46,993 nt of DNA, taken from positions 1 through 46,993 of the forward strand of contig SCRI01000027.1 in assembly GCA_004298675.1 (NCBI GenBank). The letters are read 5' to 3'. The position numbers and the translations under genes are program-made. Position 1 is the first letter of the stretch. Every line of letters starts with the position of its first letter. The notes under the pieces were generated by a model. It was not told the origin of the DNA and searched no databases. It worked only from the letters and a program-made list of their open reading frames with translations. Origin of the DNA: a bacterium. GTDB lineage: Bacteria > Vulcanimicrobiota > Vulcanimicrobiia > Vulcanimicrobiales > SCRA01. Of this stretch, positions 40,214-46,993 are shown one piece after another.

Positions 40214-41242
40214 CTAGAACACCGGGACGATGTCGTCCATCTCGACGTCGGAGATCTCCTCACCGGTGATGCCGACTTCGGGAATGGCAGGGAAGGGGAT
40301 CTGGTAGCGGTCGAGCACGCCCTTGAGATTGAGAATGGCGTTGCGCCAGTTCTCGCGCTTCATCTCGTAGCTGGGGATACCGAAGCCGGCGGCGCGAGCC
40401 ACCGCCTCGGCCTCACGCTGCGTCACGATGAAGTCGGCGGGCAGATCCCAGAAATCGGCCGGCGGCTCGAACAGCACGGCGGAAAGGAAGAGATAGCCAG
40501 CCCGGATCTGCTTGGTGATGATCGGCTTGTTTTCCGGCGCCAGCTTGGGGTAGTCGCGCTCCATAACGGCCATGCAAATCGCCATGTGGCGCCCCTCGTC
40601 GCGGCCGATATTGCGGAAGGCCTCCTTGAAGACCGGCTCGCGCGAGTTCTCGTACATCTGCTTGAAGATGGTGGCGGCGGCGATCTCGCCCATCAAGAAC
40701 GAGCTGAAAAGCACGGCTAGCTCGTACTTTGGCACGGCGGTCTTGTAACCAGTCCAATAGCGCCCGCCGTTGAAGTACAACCACTTCGCGTTCTTCAGCA
40801 AGCGCTTCCCAAGATCGGTCTTGGGCTGGTAGGTGAGAGGATCGGTGTGGCCCAGGAACTTGGTGATGGCCAAGCCGCACATCATCTCGTGATTCTGCTC
40901 GTCACGAGTCACCGAGAAGAACGCGCGGCGGACGGGGTCTTCCTCGTGGATTTCGTACGTCTTCACGAGCGCTTCGGCGAACACCGGCGGAGCCGAAGCA
41001 TCGAACACGGAGAGCAGCGTCCACCAGTAGGCGATGGCTTCGCGCTCCTCCCACGAGTAACTCTCGAGGTCGAGCGTATCCCACGGAAGCTTTGCCGGAT
41101 CCCAGCTCTCGCGCAACGAGGCCTCCCATATCTCCTGAAGCTTATGGGTGTCGGCGCGCCATGACAGGGGGTAGACGTTGGGCTGTGGAGTCTCCGGGGG
41201 GAACTCCATCTTGTCCGAAAAGCGATCGTTGTGACCGGACAT
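40214..41242 (-). CDS. Ferritin-like diiron oxygenase replacing PaaABC (candidate new epoxidase)
   Basis: The 342-residue helical protein has two ExxH motifs: E115-Q-N-H118 and E216-G-R-H219. Additional carboxylates E186 (30 residues before E216) and D81 or E90 complete a typical ferritin-like diiron site. No signal or membrane segment is visible. The sequence is unlike PaaA or PaaC, BoxB, AurF or the alpha subunits of soluble methane and toluene monooxygenases as far as I can judge by eye, and it is a single subunit with no beta, gamma or coupling protein gene beside it. It is the first gene of the paa operon and precedes a reductase. The family cannot be named with certainty; an R2-like oxidase is possible. 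ATG at 41242 has GAGGAACAG upstream. Confidence 0.78.
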   Translation of the reverse strand: MSGHNDRFSDKMEFPPETPQPNVYPLSWRADTHKLQEIWEASLRESWDPAKLPWDTLDLESYSWEEREAIAYWWTLLSVFDASAPPVFAEALVKTYEIHEEDPVRRAFFSVTRDEQNHEMMCGLAITKFLGHTDPLTYQPKTDLGKRLLKNAKWLYFNGGRYWTGYKTAVPKYELAVLFSSFLMGEIAAATIFKQMYENSREPVFKEAFRNIGRDEGRHMAICMAVMERDYPKLAPENKPIITKQIRAGYLFLSAVLFEPPADFWDLPADFIVTQREAEAVARAAGFGIPSYEMKRENWRNAILNLKGVLDRYQIPFPAIPEVGITGEEISDVEMDDIVPVF

Positions 41243-41296
41243 CTGTTCCTCACTCGGCGGCGGTACGGGTATGGACCCGCGGTGGGTGACGCGCTT

Positions 41297-41326
41297 ATTA
41301 TGATACATAATCTAGGCGTATGTCAA
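41297..41326 (-). promoter_or_regulatory. Sigma-70 promoter of the paa operon
   Basis: On the minus strand, TTGACA (41321-41326, perfect -35) and CATAAT (41297-41302, five of six) are separated by 18 bases. Transcription would begin at about 41290, 48 bases before the diiron protein ATG. No other promoter as good is seen in the following 8 kb of tightly packed genes. Confidence 0.8.
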
Positions 41327-41341
41327 TCTTTTTGTATCATA
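41299..41341. promoter_or_regulatory. Likely PaaX operator: 9-bp inverted repeat bracketing the paa promoter
   Basis: TATGATACA (41299-41307) and TGTATCATA (41333-41341) are exact complements, with a 25-base spacer and 34 bases between centres. The first overlaps the -10 box; the second lies just upstream of the -35 box. The TGAT core resembles half-sites reported for PaaX. A dimer or tetramer bridging the two would block polymerase. Confidence 0.6.
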
Positions 41342-41476
41342 TCAACCCGATTCTCGCGCTCGTTCGTTATTGAGACTTGAGTCCTTGACGGGTATGCGCA
41401 CCGCCGGGCGCAAAAGAGTCCATGGCAAGCGGCGCAGAAATCCGCGCGAGAGAGTTGCTTTGAGAGGAGCGATCAG

Positions 41477-42631
41477 ATGGCACAACAGTTCGACTACGTG
41501 ATCGTCGGCGGCGGCGCCGCGGCGGCGACTGCGGTTGAGGGTATCCGCGCGCACGACGAGCGCGGAACGATCGCCATCTTCACGCACGAATGGGCGCCGC
41601 CGTACCAGCGGCCGCCGCTCTCCAAAGAGTTTCTCCAGGCGCGCGCCGGCATTGAGAGCGTGCTAATGCAGCCGGCGCCGTGGTACGGGCAGCGCGGTGC
41701 CAGCGTGTTCGTAGGCTCCGACGTCACCGCGATCCAGCCCGAAGAGCACGCCGTCAGCGCCGGCGACGGCCGCGTCGGATACCGTAAATTACTGCTGGCG
41801 ACGGGGGCGACGCCGCGCCCGCTCGCCGTGCCGGGCGCCGATCTCGAAGGCGTGTTCATGCTGCGCAGTTACCTCGATGGCGAGCGCCTGCGCGCGGTGC
41901 GAGCCACGGCCGAGCGCATCGTGGTCGTCGGCAGCGGCTTCATCGGCATGGAAGTCGCGGCTTCGCTGCGCTCCGGCGGCGCGGCGGTCACCGTCGTCAC
42001 GATGGACGAGCGGCTCTACCTGCCCTTCGGTAACGACGTCTCGGCGTTCGCCAAGAATCTCTTCGACCGCCACGGCGTCACCACGCGCTTCAAGACCACG
42101 CTGCGCTCCATCGACGGCGAGGGACGCGTGAGCGGTGTGACACTCAACGACGGAACGCATTTGGATGCCGATGCCGTAGTGGTGGGCATCGGGGTGGTGC
42201 CGGATACGGACCTGGCTTCCTCCGCTGGACTGCGCGTTGAGAACGGTATCGTGGTGGACGACCGCCTGCGCACGTCGGCGCCTGACGTCTACGCCGCGGG
42301 CGACGTGGCACGCTTCCCTTCGTACCGCGGCACGCTCACGCGCGTGGAGCACTTCGACCACGCCTACGCCTCCGGCAACGCGGCCGGTGCCAACATGGCC
42401 GGCGCCGACCAGCCTTATCGCTACATCCCCTTCTTCTGGAGCGATGTCTTCGAGTTGGGCTTCGAGTTCGTTGGGGAGGTCGCGCCGGATGCGCGAGTGA
42501 GCACGGGCGAGGTGGCGAGCGGCTCCTTCATCGTGGAGTACCACGACGGCAACCGGCTGGCAGGCGCACTGTTGGCGATGCGCTCGGGTGAGGAGCGCGA
42601 CGCCTATCGGAAGCGGATCGAATCGGCGTAA
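41477..42631 (+). CDS. FAD-dependent ferredoxin/rubredoxin reductase-like protein
   Basis: The 384-residue protein has two Rossmann motifs: YVIVGGGAAAATA (FAD) and IVVVGSGFIGMEVA (NAD(P)H), plus VYAAGDVARF near the C-terminus. This is the BphA4 / rubredoxin reductase type. GAGGAG upstream of the ATG is a strong ribosome site. A weak TTGAGA-17-TATGCG lies at 41370-41398. It is divergent from the diiron operon and could be a second electron donor; that is inference. Confidence 0.88.
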   Translation: MAQQFDYVIVGGGAAAATAVEGIRAHDERGTIAIFTHEWAPPYQRPPLSKEFLQARAGIESVLMQPAPWYGQRGASVFVGSDVTAIQPEEHAVSAGDGRVGYRKLLLATGATPRPLAVPGADLEGVFMLRSYLDGERLRAVRATAERIVVVGSGFIGMEVAASLRSGGAAVTVVTMDERLYLPFGNDVSAFAKNLFDRHGVTTRFKTTLRSIDGEGRVSGVTLNDGTHLDADAVVVGIGVVPDTDLASSAGLRVENGIVVDDRLRTSAPDVYAAGDVARFPSYRGTLTRVEHFDHAYASGNAAGANMAGADQPYRYIPFFWSDVFELGFEFVGEVAPDARVSTGEVASGSFIVEYHDGNRLAGALLAMRSGEERDAYRKRIESA

Positions 42632-42646
42632 GCGAAACAACAGGAT

Positions 42647-43525
42647 ATGCGGATTGTCTCGTTGCTGCCGTCGGCCACGGAGATCCTCTTCGCGCTTGGC
42701 GCCGGCGACCGCGTGGTGGGCGTCACGCACGAATGCGACTATCCACCCGCGGCGCACGCGCTCCCCAAGGTCACGGCGAACGTATTGCCGCAAGGGCGGC
42801 GCTCCGGTGACATCGACCGGCACGTGCGGGCATCACTGCACGGGGGCTCCTCGATCTATCTCCTCGACCACGCACTGCTCGAGACACTCGCACCGGACCT
42901 TATCATCACGCAAGAGCTCTGCGACGTCTGCGCGGTCTCCTACGCGGAGGTCAGTCTCGCGGTGAAGCGGATGACCGCCGATGCGCGCGTCGTCTCACTC
43001 GATCCGCACTCGCTCGACGACGTCCTCGACACTTTCACGACGGTGGGCGCGCTCGTTGGGGCCGCAGGCCGCGCTAGCCAACTCTGTGAGGAGTTCCGTA
43101 ACGCCGTCGAGCAACTGCGTCAACGCGCCGCCACGCTGCCTCGAACGCGCGCACTCTTCCTGGAATGGATCGACCCTCCCATCAATGCCGGACATTGGAA
43201 CCCGGAGTTGCTGGAAGCCGCCGGCGTTGAGGTGCTGCTCGGCGCGCCTGGCCGCGACGCGCATCGGATCACGTGGGAGGAGATCGCCGCGGCCGACCCC
43301 GACGTGATCCTCGCCGCTCCCTGCGGCATGAACGTCGAAGCGACGCAGCACGAACTCGCAGGCCTGGCCCTGCGTCCGGAGTGGCGCAATCTGCGCGCGG
43401 TGCGTCAAGACAGCATCTGCGTCGTCGACGGTAGCCAATTCTTCGCCAGGCCAGGGCCGCGCCTAGTGGAAGGCGCGCGCCATTTCCAAGCGTGGCTCGC
43501 AGCGCGGCTGCCCGCTAGCCGGTGA
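42647..43525 (+). CDS. Cobalamin-binding protein of the BtuF/TroA fold, without signal peptide
   Basis: The 292-residue protein begins MRIVSLLPSATEILFALGAGD, a typical start for the TroA-like binding fold, with THECDYPP and ITQELCDVCAVS as family signatures. The absence of a signal peptide suggests a cytoplasmic form, unlike the periplasmic BtuF of transporters. It overlaps the CobB start (GTGA), which implies a corrinoid role. It starts 15 bases after the flavoprotein gene. Confidence 0.82.
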   Translation: MRIVSLLPSATEILFALGAGDRVVGVTHECDYPPAAHALPKVTANVLPQGRRSGDIDRHVRASLHGGSSIYLLDHALLETLAPDLIITQELCDVCAVSYAEVSLAVKRMTADARVVSLDPHSLDDVLDTFTTVGALVGAAGRASQLCEEFRNAVEQLRQRAATLPRTRALFLEWIDPPINAGHWNPELLEAAGVEVLLGAPGRDAHRITWEEIAAADPDVILAAPCGMNVEATQHELAGLALRPEWRNLRAVRQDSICVVDGSQFFARPGPRLVEGARHFQAWLAARLPASR

Positions 43526-44847
43526 AGTCGGCCGTTCTGGTTTCGGCACCCGGTACCAGCCAGGGGAAGACGTTGGTCGCCACCGCACTGTGCGCCGCGC
43601 TCACCCGTACGGGGCACACAGTCCAGGCCTATAAAGTCGGGCCGGATTACATCGACGCATCGCTCTACCGGCGCGTCTGCGGACGCCCGGCGTATAACGT
43701 TGACCTCTGGCTCGACGGCGAGGCGGGGGTGCTGCGCCACGTCCGCCGTACACGCGGCCACGCCGACGCCTTGGTCTTCGAAGGCATGATGGGGCTCTTC
43801 GATGGAGACGACGAAGGCGAAACGTCGACGGCGCGCGTTGCGACGTTGTTGGACATTCCCGTCATCCTCGTGCTCGATCTCTGGACGTGCTCGCAGACCG
43901 CGGCGGCCCTGGCGCTAGGCTGCTTCCAGTACGATCCGCGCCTGCGTCCGGCCGGTGTCATCCTCAACCGTACCGGCGGAGAGCGCCACGCACGCACGGT
44001 GCGCCAAGCGTGCGAGCGCGCGGGCCTACGCGTGCTGGCAACGGTACCACACGATCCCGCCTTCAACGCGGGGGAGCGTCAGCTCGGACTCGATCCTGCC
44101 GCCGTCGAGGAGCGGGCGCCGGCGATCGAGCGGCTGGCGGAATATCTTGGCGAACAACTACCGCTGGATGAGCTCTTTCCCGCGGGCAAGCACGTACAAG
44201 CCGGCGAGGCTGCTGCCGATGACTGCGGAGTTCCGCCCGTGCCCATCGCGTTCGCGCACGACGACGCCTTCTGGTTCACCTACGCGGAGTCACACGAGGC
44301 GCTGCGCGCCGCCGGCGCGCAACCCGTGGCCTTCTCCCCACTCCACGACCGCACGCTGCCGGCTGGAGTACGCGGCCTTTGGATCGGTGGCGGCTACCCG
44401 GAACTGCATGCTCAAGCCCTCGAAGCCAACCCGGCGATGCGCCACGCTATTGCCGACGCCGTGCGTTCCGGGCTACCGACCTACGCGGAGTGCGGCGGCT
44501 TGATGTATCTGGCAGAGCGCTTGAAAACCGCGGACGGGTGCTATACGATGGCCGGCGTCCTACGCGGCTCCACGTCGATGATCCAGCCACGCCTGCGCAT
44601 CGGTTACCGGCACGCACGCACACTGGTGCAGACACCACTCGATCCAGCCAACTGCGCGCTGCGCGGCTACGAGTTCCACTACGCCTCCAATCGCCTGCAC
44701 GAGGCGCCTGCCTACGCCTTCGACGTGGGCGGACACGACGGCGCCCACCGCCCCAACCTCCTAGCCGCGTTTCTCCACCGGCACTTCCTGCCGGGCGACG
44801 CGGCGATCACGCGCTTCGTCGCGGCCTGCGCGCGCTCCGGCGCCTAG
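43522..44847 (+). CDS. cobB: Cobyrinate a,c-diamide synthase
   Basis: The 441-residue enzyme has the ATP-binding loop APGTSQGKT at the N-terminus, a DYIDA stretch (VGPDYIDASLYRRVCGRPAYN-like, here split over residues 33-52), and a glutamine amidotransferase domain with the nucleophile in YAECGGLMYL. It amidates cobyrinic acid during B12 synthesis. The start is GTG at 43522. The name cbiA is the equivalent in the anaerobic pathway. No other cobalamin genes are visible. Confidence 0.93.
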   Translation: MKSAVLVSAPGTSQGKTLVATALCAALTRTGHTVQAYKVGPDYIDASLYRRVCGRPAYNVDLWLDGEAGVLRHVRRTRGHADALVFEGMMGLFDGDDEGETSTARVATLLDIPVILVLDLWTCSQTAAALALGCFQYDPRLRPAGVILNRTGGERHARTVRQACERAGLRVLATVPHDPAFNAGERQLGLDPAAVEERAPAIERLAEYLGEQLPLDELFPAGKHVQAGEAAADDCGVPPVPIAFAHDDAFWFTYAESHEALRAAGAQPVAFSPLHDRTLPAGVRGLWIGGGYPELHAQALEANPAMRHAIADAVRSGLPTYAECGGLMYLAERLKTADGCYTMAGVLRGSTSMIQPRLRIGYRHARTLVQTPLDPANCALRGYEFHYASNRLHEAPAYAFDVGGHDGAHRPNLLAAFLHRHFLPGDAAITRFVAACARSGA

Positions 44848-46163
44848 GGCGTACGAATGCGTTCGTAACGCGAGCGGTCATCGCCCACAGGGATTGTCGC
44901 ATCGATGCCCCACTTGCCGGTGACGCCGCCCGCCGCTGCCGAGGGATCCAACGACGACCCTAGCGCACCCGCGACGATCGTGACGTCCCGCTGCGGCTGC
45001 ACGCGGTTGGCGATGGCCCACTCCACGTCTGCTGCGTCGCCGACATCGATATCCTCGTCGACCACCACCACGCGCTTGATCTCATTGGCTCCCGAGAACG
45101 CCGCCAGCATCACGTTCTTCGCCTCGCCGGCGATCTGCGGCGCCATGGCGATCACGGCGTGATAGCGGCAGCCGCCGGCGAAGGTGAGCGCCACATCGCG
45201 TACATTGGGCGAGACATGGCGCACCGCGCGGAAGACCGCAGCCTCGCGCGGCAGCGCACCCAAGAGCATGTGCTCGCGGCTGGCCGGAAGGATCGTCTGG
45301 AAGTAGGGTTCGTGGCGGTGGTAATGCGCGTCGATCTCGACTACGGGCTTGTCACCGCGCGACCCATAGGTGCGCGGGAACTCGCCGAACGGACCCTCGG
45401 GCTCGCGCACGCCGGCGAGCACGCGCCCTTCGAAGAGCTGCTCCGCCAACGCCGGTACCGCGATGCCATGGCGTGGGCTGCGCACGACCGGAATCGCCTC
45501 CCGCAGGAGCGCGCCGGCGATTCCGGCCTCATCGACACCAAACGCGGTGATGGCCTGCGAAGCCAAGAGCAGCCCGGGCGGTAGGCCCAGCGCGAATGCA
45601 ACGGGCAGATCGCGCCCCGCAGCCTCTTCGACCGCAAAGATGTGGCCGAGGTGGCGCGGTAGGATCAGCGCTCCCACGCGTCGCGCGGCATTGATCTGCA
45701 GACGATGGATCGACCAATTCTGCACGCCCGTCGCTGGATCGCGCACGATGGCGACAGCGGCGGTGATGTAGGCTCCGCTATCGCGCTGGTGGTGCCAAGG
45801 CGCGGGCAGGAGGTCCAGCCGCACTTCGGGTTCTTCCACCTCGAGCACGGGCGCCTGAGCCGGCTGGACTTCGCGGGGTGCAAGCGGCTGGGCTAACGCG
45901 CGCAAGTACGCGGCCAGCATGTCCGTGGGAGCAACGCCCAACGCCTGCGCCATCTGCGCGCGCGAATGCAGCGTACCGCCCACGAGCACGGAGGAGCGCC
46001 GCTGGTCGACGTCCTCAAACACCACGGCGGCGCGGCCGTCGTGCTCCTCCAAGATCCGCGGCACGTCGTAGCGGAGGTCGAGCGCACCGCGCAGGCGCAC
46101 GAGTTGCTTCTGATCTTCGAGAAACCCAAGCCAGCCGCGCAGATCCGCGAACGCCGCGCCCAT
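44844..46163 (-). CDS. UbiD-family prenylated-FMN decarboxylase
   Basis: The 439-residue protein has the UbiD layout: an N-terminal domain, the WSIHRLQI segment with the conserved Arg, GVREPEGPFGEFPRTYG with the catalytic Glu, and a C-terminal domain (KRVVVVDEDIDVGDAADVEWA). These reversible decarboxylases act on aromatic or unsaturated acids and need prenylated FMN from UbiX; no ubiX is in the window. It is 3 bases downstream of the aldehyde dehydrogenase. The substrate cannot be told. It overlaps the cobB 3' end by four bases. Confidence 0.9.
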   Translation of the reverse strand: MGAAFADLRGWLGFLEDQKQLVRLRGALDLRYDVPRILEEHDGRAAVVFEDVDQRRSSVLVGGTLHSRAQMAQALGVAPTDMLAAYLRALAQPLAPREVQPAQAPVLEVEEPEVRLDLLPAPWHHQRDSGAYITAAVAIVRDPATGVQNWSIHRLQINAARRVGALILPRHLGHIFAVEEAAGRDLPVAFALGLPPGLLLASQAITAFGVDEAGIAGALLREAIPVVRSPRHGIAVPALAEQLFEGRVLAGVREPEGPFGEFPRTYGSRGDKPVVEIDAHYHRHEPYFQTILPASREHMLLGALPREAAVFRAVRHVSPNVRDVALTFAGGCRYHAVIAMAPQIAGEAKNVMLAAFSGANEIKRVVVVDEDIDVGDAADVEWAIANRVQPQRDVTIVAGALGSSLDPSAAAGGVTGKWGIDATIPVGDDRSRYERIRTP

Positions 46164-46166
46164 GCG

Positions 46167-46993
46167 CTAGAGGCCCGCGACGTCCGTGCAGATGTGCTTG
46201 CTCTCGGTGTACTCGTAGAGCCCCAGCCGCCCGCGGCTGCGCCCGAGGCCACTGGCCTTCATGCCGCCGGACTCCGCCTCGGCGAACGTGCGTAAGTAGG
46301 TGTTGATCCAGACCGTGCCGGCCTTGATCTCACGCGCGACACGCTGCGCCCGCCCCAGGTCTCGCGTCCACACCGCCGCCACCAGCCCATAGCGCGTGCC
46401 GTTGGCCATGCGCACGGCTTCTTCTTCCGACGCGAAGCGCTCGAGCACGGTCACGGGTCCGAAGATTTCTTGCTGGATCACCTGCGACGAGAGCGCGGCG
46501 TTCTCCAGAATCGTCGGCGCGTAGAAGTGACCCTGTGCCAACGCGCCCTCGCGCAAGCGCTTGCCACCGCAGAGCAACGTGGCGCCCTGCTCGCGCGCCG
46601 CATCCACCGTAGCCTCGATCTGCGCCACCTGCTGCTCCGAGATCACCGGACCCATCGTGGAGACGGGGTCGAGCCCCGGTCCCACCAGCACGCGCGCCGC
46701 GCCCGCGAGCAGTTGCGCGCGCACCGCATCGTAGCAGTCGCGCTGCACCAAGATACGCGTGGCGGCCATGCAATTCTGCCCGGCGGTGCCGAACATCGCA
46801 CGCAGCAGCAACGGCAGCGCCTTCTCCAAGGGCGCGTCCGCAAAGAGCACGTTCGGAGACTTGCCGCCCAACTCCAGCAGCACTTTCTTGATGCCGCCGG
46901 CGGCCAGCTCCATGACGCGCCGCCCGGTTGCGGAATCGCCGGTGAAACTCACAGCGTCCACACCGGCGTGACCAACGAGCGCCTCGCCCACCG
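46167..46993 (-). CDS. Aldehyde dehydrogenase (partial, C-terminal)
   Basis: The frame continues past the right edge, so the N-terminal part is missing. The visible 275 residues contain the NAD-binding FTGDSATGRRV, the catalytic Glu in LLELGGKSPN, the nucleophilic Cys in GTAGQNCMAA, and QEIFGPVTVLE. A substrate cannot be assigned. The tight spacing to the UbiD gene suggests a decarboxylation-oxidation route for an aromatic aldehyde or acid. Confidence 0.9.
   Translation of the reverse strand, partial: VGEALVGHAGVDAVSFTGDSATGRRVMELAAGGIKKVLLELGGKSPNVLFADAPLEKALPLLLRAMFGTAGQNCMAATRILVQRDCYDAVRAQLLAGAARVLVGPGLDPVSTMGPVISEQQVAQIEATVDAAREQGATLLCGGKRLREGALAQGHFYAPTILENAALSSQVIQQEIFGPVTVLERFASEEEAVRMANGTRYGLVAAVWTRDLGRAQRVAREIKAGTVWINTYLRTFAEAESGGMKASGLGRSRGRLGLYEYTESKHICTDVAGL

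Noticed and set aside
42632-42646. Cobalamin riboswitch upstream of the cobalamin-binding protein
   Set aside because: Only 15 bases separate it from the preceding gene, which leaves no room for the riboswitch.

Overview
The window is about 47 kb of high-GC DNA with short intergenic gaps and many 1-35 base overlaps between genes. It has no insertion sequences, tRNA or rRNA genes, or CRISPR arrays. A TonB-like anchor protein, an outer-membrane-type porin, periplasmic c-type cytochromes and several twin-arginine signal peptides point to an aerobic diderm bacterium. A LytR-CpsA-Psr protein, two DUF5069 proteins and an HU protein with a histone-H1-like tail would fit a diderm Terrabacteria lineage. 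An Eremiobacterota (WPS-2)-type organism is my best guess, but that is inference and no marker in the window was placed on a tree.

Layout. (1) 1-7.6 kb is a mixed accessory block: the end of a PucR-type regulator, a soluble chemoreceptor with an apparent 1-base frameshift, several secreted proteins, a DUF5069 protein and a peroxiredoxin whose divergent start codons overlap, an HTH-EAL fusion and a zinc ribbon. (2) 7.7-15.5 kb is rpoB-rpoC on the minus strand with its own clear sigma-70 promoter and a strong terminator hairpin. RpoB has a very acidic C-terminal extension. (3) 15.6-17.1 kb holds a small secreted protein, a Nudix hydrolase and HU. (4) 17.1-29.6 kb is a sulfur-oxidation island: a fused monoheme cytochrome-porin and a YceI protein on the plus strand converge on a minus-strand cluster reading soxF-Rieske-soxS-soxY-soxZ-soxB-soxC-soxD-dsrE-like-soxX-soxA-soxV(ccdA), with a LysR regulator upstream. 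All core Sox components including SoxCD are present, which predicts complete thiosulfate oxidation to sulfate. (5) 29.7-32.2 kb has a GYD protein and a DUF5069 / membrane protein / LCP set. (6) 32.2-41.3 kb is a phenylacetate (paa) regulon: paaX converges on a minus-strand operon of diiron protein - ferredoxin reductase - paaG - paaI - paaK - paaJ - paaZ. (7) 41.5-47 kb has a ferredoxin-reductase-like flavoprotein, a cobalamin-binding protein, cobyrinate diamide synthase, a UbiD-family decarboxylase and an aldehyde dehydrogenase that runs off the end.

The most interesting point is the paa operon. It encodes activation (PaaK), isomerisation (PaaG), ring opening and aldehyde oxidation (PaaZ), thiolysis (PaaJ) and rescue (PaaI), but none of the multicomponent epoxidase genes paaABCDE. 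Their place at the promoter-proximal end is taken by one 342-residue ferritin-like diiron protein and one reductase with an N-terminal plant-type ferredoxin domain, the reverse domain order of PaaE. They are expressed from a TTGACA/CATAAT promoter bracketed by a perfect 9-bp inverted repeat, a likely PaaX operator. This pair is a candidate compact replacement for phenylacetyl-CoA epoxidase.
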